Assembly: GCA_021773305.1 (NCBI GenBank)
Contig: JAJFKH010000031.1
Span: 1 to 54,873, forward strand
DNA length: 54,873 nucleotides
Reading direction: 5' to 3'
Source of the DNA: Gammaproteobacteria bacterium
Lineage (GTDB): Bacteria > Pseudomonadota > Gammaproteobacteria > UBA1113
Made by a program: the position numbers and the translations under genes. The first letter of the stretch is position 1. Every line of letters begins with the position of its first letter. Positions 1 to 8,028 of the stretch are shown piece after piece. The notes under the pieces were generated by a model. That model did not search any database, was not told the DNA's origin, and saw only the letters and a program-made list of their open reading frames with translations.

Positions 1-1
1 A

Positions 2-178
2 TTTATTCGACGTACTGATGCAATGGAGTTGTATAAAAAATGGGACAATATTCATGATCCCTCGATCTATGATATTGATCCGAATGCGAGCACGTGGGTT
101 GAAGTGGATACCTTTGTGATCAATTTTGGTGATTTGGAAAAGGAGAAAACAGCTGATGCCTATGAGGAGCACCTATGA
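2..178 (+). CDS. C-terminal part of an unrecognised protein (5' end outside the window)
   Basis: An open frame runs from the window edge to a TGA, giving 58 residues that begin FIRRTDAMELYKKWD and end EEHL. The composition is acidic and rich in aromatic residues, as in a real soluble protein. I do not recognise a family. The sequence just after the stop is degraded insertion-sequence material, so the gene is the last intact item before a scrambled edge. A start cannot be given. Confidence 0.5.
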   Translation, partial: FIRRTDAMELYKKWDNIHDPSIYDIDPNASTWVEVDTFVINFGDLEKEKTADAYEEHL

Positions 179-353
179 TTCTCCTTCCTCCATAGCACAC
201 TCGCTGATGTGGAAATTAGGGCCTGGTTCAAAAGCAGGTAACAGATCACTTTTACTCAAGATAAGCCCCGCAATAAAACTGACCGCCCAGCCACAATCCT
301 ACAATACAAAACAACTTGATGCTAGAACCAGAGTCTTCCAATATGAATAACCG

Positions 354-430
354 GCTTTAATTCGCTCTGAATCACGTTTGCTTTTAGCATATTGATTTGC
401 TAAAAACAATTCTTTTATTGATTGTTCCAT
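354..430 (-). mobile_element. IS630-like transposase N-terminal fragment (copy 1)
   Basis: The minus strand from ATG at 430 reads MEQSIKELFLANQYAKSK and then RDSERIKA, the start of the helix-turn-helix region of IS630-family transposases (SERIKAV type). Similarity stops at 354, after which the frame runs into an in-frame stop without family features. 354-401 matches 43675-43722 on the opposite strand over 48 bases with two mismatches. That second copy lacks the N terminus but continues further into the domain. The bases from 179 to 353 hold no gene I can support. Confidence 0.6.
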
Positions 431-462
431 GACAATGACAGACTCAGGTTTGACAGAACTTA

Positions 463-794
463 TTAACTCATCCGCTGCTTCTTTAATGGCGGCTCATGCT
501 CATCATCTGAGCCATCTTGTGGCTCGAAATTCTCCTGTGATACTTTGTCTTCAAAGAAAATACTATTGCGTGCGGACTTTAATTTTCGAGCAGAGTATTG
601 TTGAAACAGATTTTTGCCATATAGGCTTTGAGTTGGATGAAGTTATGAGATATAGGGATGGTTTCAGCTAAATTTAACAGATTGACTAAATCAAAAGATG
701 TATTTCCTTTGTGAATTTTTTCTTGGAAAAATTGCTCTGCCTTTATATCTGGATAATCATTTAAAAAATTTTCTAAAGCTTCTGTAAGTACCAT
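463..794 (-). pseudogene. Small frameshifted gene, unknown function, with basic NLS-like tail
   Basis: An ATG at 794 with AAAGG about 8 bases upstream opens a 71-codon frame that stops at about 579. Near 620 the minus strand has a run of five A. Adding one A there changes the reading to MAKNLFQQYSARKLKSA and carries the frame on to a stop at 463, giving about 110 residues. The restored C terminus is acidic (QDGSDDEHE) followed by PPLKKQRMS, which resembles a eukaryotic monopartite nuclear localisation signal. The 332-base length is exactly one base short of 111 codons. It could be a real frameshift, a sequencing error, or two unrelated frames. No family recognised. Confidence 0.5.
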
Positions 795-940
795 TGTGAC
801 TACCTTTGTTTATTATTTTACTAAAAAATTAGTATTAATTAAGGCGTTACAATAAAAACAGAGCGGGGGTAGAGCTTTTGACTATTTCCCCAGGGCTGCC
901 GCATTAAAATTTGAACTAAATAGTCACGATCCCAGCCAGA

Positions 941-1075
941 TTTTTATTGACGGCATTTGAGCAGCTGGCAGAGCGGCTAAAAGGTTACTTCCCTCGGCTA
1001 AAACTATTATTACTAATGGATCCATTGTATGCCACGCAAGATTTATTCAACCCTATCGATACTCGTGATAACTGA
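941..1075 (+). mobile_element. Transposase remnant (DDE-type C-terminal piece)
   Basis: The plus frame reads LTAFEQLAERLKGYFPRL followed by LLLLMDPLYATQDLF and stops at 1075. The pattern AF-x-x-LA-x-RLK-x-x-FPRL ending in D-x-LYA resembles an internal stretch of a family of DDE transposases known to me from many proteobacteria, but I cannot name the IS family. There is no start, and no partner domain nearby. Its end overlaps the 3' end of the acetolactate decarboxylase gene on the other strand by about 33 bases. Confidence 0.4.
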
Positions 1076-1813
1076 CTCTTGATAATGCTCAGTTTGGGGA
1101 TAGTTCACACAAAACCCTGCCATGGGTTTAATTAAAATATCAGCCTTATCAATTTTAATATTGATGAGATGTCCTCCACGAGTTCTTTCTTTATTAATCA
1201 TATGTAAATGATAACCCGGCGCACTCATGTTACCCATAAACTCAGGTGCCCAGATCCCAACAAGAGTTCCTTCTGTGTTTTTTAATCCATAATGTGTTTT
1301 ATTTTCGAATGAATAATCCAACCGACGGTAGAACTTACTTTTTTCGCTTATGTTACTTAACATAACTTCTGTAAAAAAACCCTTAATTTTAATTAAATAT
1401 ATTACGTTTTTATTTGTAATTTGATTGTCTAACTTCGATTTCAAACCCTCATAGCTGCTAATGTTTTCAACGTGTACTTTATTCCCATTTGCCAGGCAAC
1501 CTATCTGAGCATAAGTAATTTTTTTACTTGGATCGGCAATTGTTGTTTCCCCATTAGATGCAGTGTGATAAAAAACACCATCAATGCCAACCATAGAGCC
1601 ATCCAAAGAATCAAATACGCCAATTCCATCTGGCCCTTGTTCAGCTAAGCTCGAAATAGTCATGTCTCCAGTATAAACACCACTTATCAACGCAGCAAAT
1701 GTTGAAAATTGATGGAGTGAATCGCAAGATTTTATGCTATCAGCTGCAAATGCACTTCCTCCAAAAATCACAGAAACAAAAACCATTAAGCTTACTTTAC
1801 TAGTTCTGTTCAT
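1043..1813 (-). CDS. budA: Alpha-acetolactate decarboxylase with signal peptide
   Basis: The 256-residue product matches acetolactate decarboxylase (EC 4.1.1.5), which converts 2-acetolactate to acetoin. Visible family marks are FSTFAALISGVYTGD near residue 36, the segment GIGVFDSLDGSMVGIDG, and the zinc site GYHLH...RTRGGH with H202, H204, H215 and neighbouring R211. The N terminus, MNRTSKV followed by a hydrophobic core and AFA-AD, is a Sec signal peptide, so export to the periplasm is predicted; many family members have none. I chose the third of three nearby ATGs because AGGAG lies six bases before it. The gene stands alone. Acetolactate synthase lies far to the right at 51054. Confidence 0.92.
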   Translation of the reverse strand: MNRTSKVSLMVFVSVIFGGSAFAADSIKSCDSLHQFSTFAALISGVYTGDMTISSLAEQGPDGIGVFDSLDGSMVGIDGVFYHTASNGETTIADPSKKITYAQIGCLANGNKVHVENISSYEGLKSKLDNQITNKNVIYLIKIKGFFTEVMLSNISEKSKFYRRLDYSFENKTHYGLKNTEGTLVGIWAPEFMGNMSAPGYHLHMINKERTRGGHLINIKIDKADILIKPMAGFCVNYPQTEHYQESVITSIDRVE

Positions 1814-1895
1814 TATCGCTCCTAACATCATAAATTGGCTTACAAACCACAGGTAGCCAAATCTGATTTATCTTTCAAATCATTATATTAAAATA

Positions 1896-1924
1896 ATAGT
1901 AGTTGTGAAATCATTTTTTATCAA
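1896..1924 (-). promoter_or_regulatory. Sigma70-like promoter for acetolactate decarboxylase
   Basis: On the minus strand TTGATA (1924-1919) and TACTAT (1901-1896) are separated by 17 bases. Transcription would begin near 1889, leaving a leader of about 75 bases before the ATG at 1813. Seen as a sequence match only. Confidence 0.5.
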
Positions 1925-1965
1925 GTGGTAATAAGGTAACATATTAAAAGCACTTTTGGCTCCAC

Positions 1966-2646
1966 TCAACACTGAAACAATGCTTCTGCCTGGCGAAAAT
2001 CTTCCGCATCATCAATATCAATTGAACGTTCAGCAGGCATTGCATAAGCAATAGTATCTGGCATCAGAAACGATCGTCTATTTTGTAATCGCATTGAATC
2101 TGCAACATAGATGGCACCATTTAAACGAAACACAGGAGGTAAATCCTGGCGGCGTGTATAACTTTTCTCACTAACCAGAGACGTTAATTGTTGGTCATCT
2201 CCCATGGTATACATCCAATAGGGACTTTCATTTGCTGGTGTCACTGACACACAAGCGGGTGCTTGTTTTTCATAACACATTGCAATAGTATTATCAATGT
2301 CTTCAATTTTTCGCAATGGGGACGTGGGCTGTAGTAATACTACATAATCATAACCTGGAAGAGATTCAATAGCATGAATCACTGCATCAACTCCTGGAGT
2401 TTCATCTTTCGCAAGAACTTCTGGCCGTTTTAATGGTACTTCACTGCCATGTTGCTTTGCAATCATTAAAATATCCCTGTCATCAGAAGATACCACAACT
2501 CGATCGATATAAATTGATTGCTTTGCCATATCAACAGTCCAAGAAATAAGTGGTTTATCATGAAAAAGCCTTATGTTTTTCCCTGGTAATCCCTTTGAAC
2601 CACCTCTAGCAGGCACCACGGCTAATATTGATTTATCTCCAATCAT
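1966..2646 (-). CDS. legF: CMP-legionaminate synthase (acylneuraminate cytidylyltransferase)
   Basis: This 226-residue enzyme would activate the nonulosonic acid with CTP, giving the CMP-sugar used by transferases. The N terminus carries the cytidylyltransferase signature VPARGGSKGLPGKNI (about residues 11-25), then VVVSSDD, LLQPTSPLR and FRLNGAIY, all in family order and at normal length. It is the last gene of the operon and overlaps the preceding gene by four bases (ATGA), implying translational coupling. Sequence alone does not separate NeuA (sialic) from LegF (legionaminic); the neighbouring 4,6-dehydratase favours legionaminic acid. Confidence 0.85.
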   Translation of the reverse strand: MIGDKSILAVVPARGGSKGLPGKNIRLFHDKPLISWTVDMAKQSIYIDRVVVSSDDRDILMIAKQHGSEVPLKRPEVLAKDETPGVDAVIHAIESLPGYDYVVLLQPTSPLRKIEDIDNTIAMCYEKQAPACVSVTPANESPYWMYTMGDDQQLTSLVSEKSYTRRQDLPPVFRLNGAIYVADSMRLQNRRSFLMPDTIAYAMPAERSIDIDDAEDFRQAEALFQC

Positions 2647-3692
2647 GCGAAATGTTCCTGATAATCTTGATGAGCTTGTTGGTAATCTTCCATGCGACCA
2701 ATGTCAGTCCAGTACTCCCGAATAGGAAAGGCAGAAATCGCTAATTTAGAACCTAACATTCTATCTAATAACTGAGGCATATCAATCGGTTGATTATTTT
2801 CTAGCAATCGTAAAACATTTGGTTCTAACACATAAATCCCAGCATTCACAAAATAATTTTGAATAGGCTTTTCTTCCAAGGCTAATAATTGATGTTCATT
2901 TAATTTGACAACACCGTAAGGCACTGTTTGTTGATATTCTCGCACACAAACCGTTGCAAAATTTTTCTGCTGACAATGGAAATCTAATAAATACTGAAAA
3001 TTAACATTTGTCATGATGTCACCATTCATCACAATCAATGGTAAATTCGGTTTCTCTGTTAATAAACTCAAAGGCCCTGCTGTGCCGAGCCGCTTTTTCT
3101 CTTCAACATATTGGATATCAACACCCCACTGGCTGCCATCTTTGAAATATTCTTGGATCATTTTGCCACGATAATTAATTGCAAAAGCAAAGTTTGAAAA
3201 CCCACTATTGATAAAGCCTTCTAAAATAATTTGTAGCATGGGTTTGCTATCAATTTTTAGCAAAGGTTTGGGGCAATCATTCGTCAAGGGCTTTAATCGC
3301 TCTCCCAAGCCACCCGCCATAATGACGACAAGATTTTCATGATGTTTAGACTTCACTAAATCATCCATGAATGCTAAATTTGTAAGACAACCATTATCGT
3401 CGATTAACGGCATATGATGTAATGATAATCGTTGCATTTTTGTTAAAATAGCGTCCCTGGTTTCATCAGCATTTGCCGTTGTGGGATGGCTATTCATGAT
3501 GTTCTCTACAGATTTTTCAGTGCCGATACCTCGCAAAAATCCTCGTCGGATATCACCGTCTGTAACAACACCCAGTAAATGTTGATCATCATCGGTAACA
3601 AGAGCCACACCCATGGCACCTTGATCCATAATTTTAATTGCATCTAAAATGGATTGCTCTTGCTTCACAATAACACTGCTATAATGTTTCAT
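2643..3692 (-). CDS. ptmE: CBS-domain nucleotidyltransferase, PtmE/LegX type
   Basis: The product has two parts. Residues 1 to about 115 are a pair of CBS motifs (VTDDDQHLLGVVTDGDIRRG; later HHMPLIDDNGCL). Residues 120-349 form a sugar-1-phosphate nucleotidyltransferase with VVIMAGGLGERLKPLT, CPKPLL, VMNGDI and YWTDIGRMEDY. In Campylobacter the equivalent PtmE makes GDP-glucosamine for the GDP-linked legionaminate route. The gene overlaps both neighbours by four bases, so it belongs to the same operon. Adenine nucleotides binding the CBS pair could regulate it, but that is inference. The exact sugar substrate is not proven. Confidence 0.8.
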   Translation of the reverse strand: MKHYSSVIVKQEQSILDAIKIMDQGAMGVALVTDDDQHLLGVVTDGDIRRGFLRGIGTEKSVENIMNSHPTTANADETRDAILTKMQRLSLHHMPLIDDNGCLTNLAFMDDLVKSKHHENLVVIMAGGLGERLKPLTNDCPKPLLKIDSKPMLQIILEGFINSGFSNFAFAINYRGKMIQEYFKDGSQWGVDIQYVEEKKRLGTAGPLSLLTEKPNLPLIVMNGDIMTNVNFQYLLDFHCQQKNFATVCVREYQQTVPYGVVKLNEHQLLALEEKPIQNYFVNAGIYVLEPNVLRLLENNQPIDMPQLLDRMLGSKLAISAFPIREYWTDIGRMEDYQQAHQDYQEHFA

Positions 3693-4774
3693 GACGCAAT
3701 CACCTCACCAACACCGTAGTTTTTCTGGGAAGGCATCCCCAGAAAGTCCCAATAGCATTCTGGTTCAATACCTTTACCCGAACGCTTCACGGTTAAATTA
3801 TCTGGATTAAATAATTCACCTTTAGCAATAGGTTGCTGTGCAACTAAACTTTTTCGCACCGCATCACGGTTTTTTAGCTCGCATGCAAAAGGCCTTTTCA
3901 AGCCACTGCCCAACGCTGACTCAATTTGGCGAATACCTTTAACCATGAATTGTAGCTCTGTGGGATCAAGGGACGCCTTATGATCAGGGCCAGGCATTGA
4001 TTTATCCAAAGTTATATGTTTTTCAATAATATTCGCCTCTCGACTCGCTGCCGCTAAAGGAATAACAATACCTTCACTGTGATCAGACAAGCCTACGGGC
4101 AACTGAAAACTACTTGCCAATGTCTTCATTGCATTGAGATTAATATTTTCATAGGGTGTTGGATATGCGGTAGTACAATGTAACAAGGCTACTCGTTCCC
4201 TGAGTAAGCTCCTTGCCGCATCGGTACTATATGCTTGAAAAAATTGTTCGAGACTTTCTTCTGTTGATGTCATCCCGCAATATCCGTAACTGATTGTCGC
4301 TAATGCTTTTTCAATTTCATGGAGGTATGCCATGCCTGTGGATAGAATAATAGGGCAATTTTGCCTGGCAATATGTAATAATAAAGGTAAATTGGTTAAA
4401 TCACCCGATGAAATTTTCACACGGTTAATATTAAGATCATGAATTAAAAAATCCGCACTTTGTCTATCAAATGGCGTTGATAAAAAATCAATCGCAACTT
4501 CGTTACAATATTCAAGAAGCTTACTATGATCGTCTTTGGATAGTTCATAAGATTTCAACATCTCAAATTGATTGTCTGAACCTAAAGTATTCGCTTTTTG
4601 ATAGTCAGCTTTCGGTGCATCCTGGGTAACAAGTTGCTCTGTTTGATACGTTTGAAATTTAACCGCATCCGCTCCAGAGTGTTTGGCAACATCCACGAGG
4701 CGGAAAGCATTATCAAGTACACCATTATGATTAACTCCCGCTTCAGCAATTATATAACAGTGTTCTTTAGGCAT
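3689..4774 (-). CDS. legI: N,N'-diacetyllegionaminate synthase (NeuB family)
   Basis: The 361-residue protein belongs to the NeuB/SpsE family, which condenses an N-acetylated hexose with phosphoenolpyruvate to make a nine-carbon sugar. Visible are IIAEAGVNHNGVLDNAFRLV at the N terminus, GADAVKFQTY, FLSTPFD, KISSGDLTNLPLL, ILSTGMA and GLSDHSEG in the barrel, and EKHITLDKSMPGPDH. A C-terminal SAF (antifreeze-like) domain follows from about residue 300 (PIAKGELFNPDNLTVKRSGKG). It overlaps the upstream legG by eight bases. Sialic or pseudaminic synthase are alternatives; the operon partners support legionaminate. Confidence 0.87.
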   Translation of the reverse strand: MPKEHCYIIAEAGVNHNGVLDNAFRLVDVAKHSGADAVKFQTYQTEQLVTQDAPKADYQKANTLGSDNQFEMLKSYELSKDDHSKLLEYCNEVAIDFLSTPFDRQSADFLIHDLNINRVKISSGDLTNLPLLLHIARQNCPIILSTGMAYLHEIEKALATISYGYCGMTSTEESLEQFFQAYSTDAARSLLRERVALLHCTTAYPTPYENINLNAMKTLASSFQLPVGLSDHSEGIVIPLAAASREANIIEKHITLDKSMPGPDHKASLDPTELQFMVKGIRQIESALGSGLKRPFACELKNRDAVRKSLVAQQPIAKGELFNPDNLTVKRSGKGIEPECYWDFLGMPSQKNYGVGEVIAS

Positions 4775-5951
4775 TTATTACCTCACTATTCTGTGGTAAA
4801 TCATGGAACCGCTTACGAAATAAATTTTTAAAATTATGCCTGCGAAGCGTCGTCATGATTTTTTTAGCAACATCACCTTTGCCGTAGTGTGATTGAATAT
4901 TTTGCAATGAAGTTTGGAAATCAGGGCTTAATGCTTTATTCATGGCTTGGACAATATCATATTCTGTATCATGACAATCAATAACACTCGATGCTTTTAA
5001 CCTGCCTTCTTGACGAAGGCCAACATTAATGGTTGGCTTTTTAAAATAGGGGGTTTCTATTAGGCCACTGGAAGAATTTCCTATGACCATATCAAAATGC
5101 TGTAAGCTACTTAAGTAAAGTGTCGTACCTAAATTTGCAACTACCTTACATCGGTGGAGTTTATTGGAAACATAATCCAACAACATTTCTCCAATCATTC
5201 GTCCGGTTTCATCTGCATTGGACTTGGTAAATAAAATATGAGCCTCAGGAAAATGATCGAGTGCTTGTAAAAGATTTACAACATGCTTCCTTGTTCCTTC
5301 CGGATCGACTGTCACAGGATGATAGGTTACAATAAAATTTAATCGGCTTAGCGTAAAGCCTACGGATTTTTGCCATTGGGTTTTATTCAATAGTTTTGCG
5401 GGTTGAATATTGTCTAATCCAATGGCTCCTACATTAAATACCCTATCGGGAGATTCACCCATTTGTATCACTCGATGACGATAACTTTCCGCTGCAACAA
5501 AATGTAAGTGAGATAACTTACTAATAACATGGCGAAAACCTTCATCTAAAGCACCGAAGCTCACTTCGCCCCCATGGATATGGGCAAGGGGAATGCGCGC
5601 AATATAAGCCGCTTGAGCCGCAGCTAATATTTCAAATCGATCGCCTAGGACAATAATCAAATCAGGATTAAGGCGAGCGAATTCATCAGAAAAATTAATG
5701 GTTGCCAGCCCGACGGATTTTCCTATGGCATTGGCACTGTCGTTACCGAGGAGCATGTCAATTTTTGATACAATAGGGAAACCATCAGCTTCGATAGTCT
5801 GGTAGGTTTTCCCAAAATCCCTCACCCAGTGCATACCGCAGACAACCAGCTGTAGATCAAAATCTTTTGCGGCTTGAAGTTCTTTTAGTAGCGGATATAG
5901 CAAACCATAATCTGCCCGAGTTCCAGTGACCACAGCTATCTTCCGTGACAT
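4767..5951 (-). CDS. legG: UDP-N,N'-diacetylbacillosamine 2-epimerase (hydrolysing), NeuC family
   Basis: This 394-residue protein is a hydrolysing UDP-sugar 2-epimerase. It starts MSRKIAVVTGTRADYGLLYP, the NeuC/LegG signature, followed by VLGDRFEILAAAQAAYIARI with PLAHIHGGE, then NFIVTYHPVT and VIGNSSSGLIETPYF, which form the UDP-binding C-terminal half. In the legionaminate route it releases UDP and inverts C2 to yield 2,4-diacetamido-trideoxymannose for LegI. A gap of about 23 bases separates it from legB, and it overlaps legI by eight bases. Assignment to LegG rather than NeuC rests on the adjacent dehydratase. Confidence 0.85.
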   Translation of the reverse strand: MSRKIAVVTGTRADYGLLYPLLKELQAAKDFDLQLVVCGMHWVRDFGKTYQTIEADGFPIVSKIDMLLGNDSANAIGKSVGLATINFSDEFARLNPDLIIVLGDRFEILAAAQAAYIARIPLAHIHGGEVSFGALDEGFRHVISKLSHLHFVAAESYRHRVIQMGESPDRVFNVGAIGLDNIQPAKLLNKTQWQKSVGFTLSRLNFIVTYHPVTVDPEGTRKHVVNLLQALDHFPEAHILFTKSNADETGRMIGEMLLDYVSNKLHRCKVVANLGTTLYLSSLQHFDMVIGNSSSGLIETPYFKKPTINVGLRQEGRLKASSVIDCHDTEYDIVQAMNKALSPDFQTSLQNIQSHYGKGDVAKKIMTTLRRHNFKNLFRKRFHDLPQNSEVINA

Positions 5952-5974
5952 ATGCCTTGTCCTTCATTTGCCCA

Positions 5975-6985
5975 TCAAAGGTTATATCGGCAAGACTTAT
6001 AAGAACTTAAATTTTCAGGCAAGGTAAACCACTGGATGGTCTGCTGCAATCCTCGGGAAAAGCCCTCAATCGATCCATATTCTGGACGCCAATCGAGCAA
6101 TTTTTGTGCTTTTTGATTACAGGCCCATAGTCGATTCACTTCGCTTTTTTCAGGCCGCAGGCGCTGCTCGTCCGTGGTGATGGTAATATCAGCACCCAAG
6201 AGCCTCGCAATAGTTTGAGCAGTATCACCAATGGACACTTCGTAGTTACTACCTAAATTGATGGTTTCACCCATTACCGTATCCGCTTCAGCCATAGCAA
6301 TAAAACCTGCCACGGTGTCCGCGATAAAATTAAAGTCCCGAGTCGGTGATGTGGCACCCAGCTGGATATTTTTTTGTCCATTTGCAATTTGGCTAATGAT
6401 CGTAGGGATCACCGCCCGAGCTGATTGTCGAGGGCCATAGGTATTAAAAGGTCGAGCAATACAAACGGGTAATTGGTAGGCATTATAGAAAGAAATCACC
6501 ATTTGATCTGCGGAAATTTTACTAGCGGAATAGGGTGACTGACCCTGAAGTGGATGATCTTCAGTAATGGGCACAAATTGAGCGGTACCATAGACTTCAC
6601 TCGTTGATGTATGGATCACTTTTTCTACAGCCAAATCCTTGGCCGCTTGGAGCACATTCACTGTGCCTTTTACATTGGTATCAACATAATCATGGGGGGC
6701 CAAGTAAGAATAAGGAATGGCAATCAATGCCGCAAGATGAAAAATAACAGAGCAGTCCTGTACCGCATGGCGAACAAAGAAGGGATCCCGAATATCCCCG
6801 GCAACCACTTCGATAGATTGCTTAACCTCATCCGTACTATCGTCTAACCAACCCCAGCGATTAAAGGAATTATAATGAACAAAAGCTCGGACTTGATAAC
6901 CTTGTGCAACCAATGCTTCGACCAAGTGAGATCCAATGAAGCCATCCGCTCCGGTCACCAAAATCCGTTTACCTTGTAAATCCAT
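5975..6985 (-). CDS. legB: NAD-dependent UDP-GlcNAc 4,6-dehydratase
   Basis: A 336-residue extended short-chain dehydrogenase. ILVTGADGFIGSHLVEAL at the N terminus binds NAD, and the catalytic set is TSTSEVYGT followed by SPYSASKISAD (Y-x-x-x-K). LegB makes the UDP-4-keto sugar that opens legionaminate synthesis. The open frame extends 16 codons further upstream, but AAGGAG lies six bases before the ATG at 6985, so I start there. It is first in the five-gene operon. The aminotransferase (LegC) and acetyltransferase (LegH) that should act between LegB and LegG are not nearby. Confidence 0.85.
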   Translation of the reverse strand: MDLQGKRILVTGADGFIGSHLVEALVAQGYQVRAFVHYNSFNRWGWLDDSTDEVKQSIEVVAGDIRDPFFVRHAVQDCSVIFHLAALIAIPYSYLAPHDYVDTNVKGTVNVLQAAKDLAVEKVIHTSTSEVYGTAQFVPITEDHPLQGQSPYSASKISADQMVISFYNAYQLPVCIARPFNTYGPRQSARAVIPTIISQIANGQKNIQLGATSPTRDFNFIADTVAGFIAMAEADTVMGETINLGSNYEVSIGDTAQTIARLLGADITITTDEQRLRPEKSEVNRLWACNQKAQKLLDWRPEYGSIEGFSRGLQQTIQWFTLPENLSSYKSCRYNL

Positions 6986-7088
6986 GAAGCTCTCCTTCGC
7001 CATATCCATCTGGAAACCACGGTGAAGCAACACCCGGGTCTAAGATAAATTTTACTTTATTATCAGAATATTGCAAAGATTCTGTTGC

Positions 7089-8003
7089 CTATCCCTGGCT
7101 AATCACAGGACTCATTGGCACAACTCCTGGTAAAGCTTTGCCTGTTTGTGCAAGCTCAGAACCACCCACACTTGGTGCCTGAGCAATAGCATCATCTAAA
7201 TTCACTCCAGATAAATCAACAGGCCCTTCTGCCTCTTTTGTTTTAACTGGCTCCACATCGGCTCCTCTTTGATCCACCATAATTTCAACCCGGCGATTTT
7301 TAGCACGATTTTCTGCATTAATATTCGGCACCAGTGGCCGTGAAGATCCAAAACCACGAAGCACAAAGCGATCACTTGGGATATCATTCTCTTCTAACAT
7401 ATCATCAATCACGGAATAGGCTCGGGCTGCGGATAATTCCCAATTAGAGCGAAACTCACCATTTTCAATAGGAATATCATCCGCATGGCCGGATACAACA
7501 ATCTCACCTCTCATGTCTTTTAATGTGCGCCTCAAATTCGCAAGCACAGGATGAAAATCATCCACCAACTCTGATTTTCCTGATTTGAATACACCAGACT
7601 CTAACATACGGATCACAATAATCTCACCATGGGATTCTACTTCAATTTTCATTTCATCTATTTGATCTTTCAAAACTTCTTTGAGCTTTTCTGCATCTGC
7701 TAGGGTTTTTTTCATTCGCTCTAATGTTGCATCTTGTTGCATTTTTTGACTGGAATTCCCTGTTTTACTGGTGTCTTTTATTAACTTTATATCATCCGCA
7801 CTGTGTGCTGGCGTGTTAACAGGAGAACCGAGTGCTACCTTCATGGAAATGCCCATTTCTTTAAATTTTTCTTTATCTACTTCGGCCATAGCAAGAAGCA
7901 TGACAAAAAAAGCCATGAGCAATGACATCAAATCAGCAAATGTCATTACCCAACCTGCTCCACCTGCTGCCGCTTTTTCAGGCTCTTGCTTCTTTCTACT
8001 CAT
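7089..8003 (-). CDS. motB: Flagellar stator protein MotB (PomB-like)
   Basis: The 304-residue protein has the stator B layout: a short basic cytoplasmic start, one membrane helix (about residues 18-42) with the ion-carrying aspartate D24 in WVMTFADLMSLLMAFFVML, a plug/linker, and an OmpA-like peptidoglycan-binding domain from about 135 to 245 (VSGHADDIP, NWELSAARA, RRVEIMV). It anchors the stator to the wall. It follows motA after about 25 bases, and the pair ends the fliD-fliS-fliT-motA-motB run. PomA-like features of its partner suggest sodium coupling, which is inference. Confidence 0.93.
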   Translation of the reverse strand: MSRKKQEPEKAAAGGAGWVMTFADLMSLLMAFFVMLLAMAEVDKEKFKEMGISMKVALGSPVNTPAHSADDIKLIKDTSKTGNSSQKMQQDATLERMKKTLADAEKLKEVLKDQIDEMKIEVESHGEIIVIRMLESGVFKSGKSELVDDFHPVLANLRRTLKDMRGEIVVSGHADDIPIENGEFRSNWELSAARAYSVIDDMLEENDIPSDRFVLRGFGSSRPLVPNINAENRAKNRRVEIMVDQRGADVEPVKTKEAEGPVDLSGVNLDDAIAQAPSVGGSELAQTGKALPGVVPMSPVISQG

Positions 8004-8028
8004 GCATCTATGTCACCCTATTGAATAA

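Noticed and set aside
126-350. A 74-codon plus-strand frame in the left edge
   Set aside because: It overlaps the end of the partial gene in another frame, has no ribosome site and no recognisable content.
429-671. An 80-codon plus-strand frame
   Set aside because: It is antisense to the restored small gene at 463-794, whose composition and ribosome site are better.
1966-5951. Naming the operon as sialic acid (neuA, neuB, neuC)
   Set aside because: The 4,6-dehydratase legB and PtmE-like gene in the same operon fit legionaminate better; sialic acid needs no dehydratase.
7066-7088. Possible hairpin CAGAAT / ATTCTG after motB
   Set aside because: Six weak pairs with no T tract; cannot be called a terminator.
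6986-7100. Search for a sigma54 site before legB
   Set aside because: A GG and a GC are present, but 13 bases apart, not ten.
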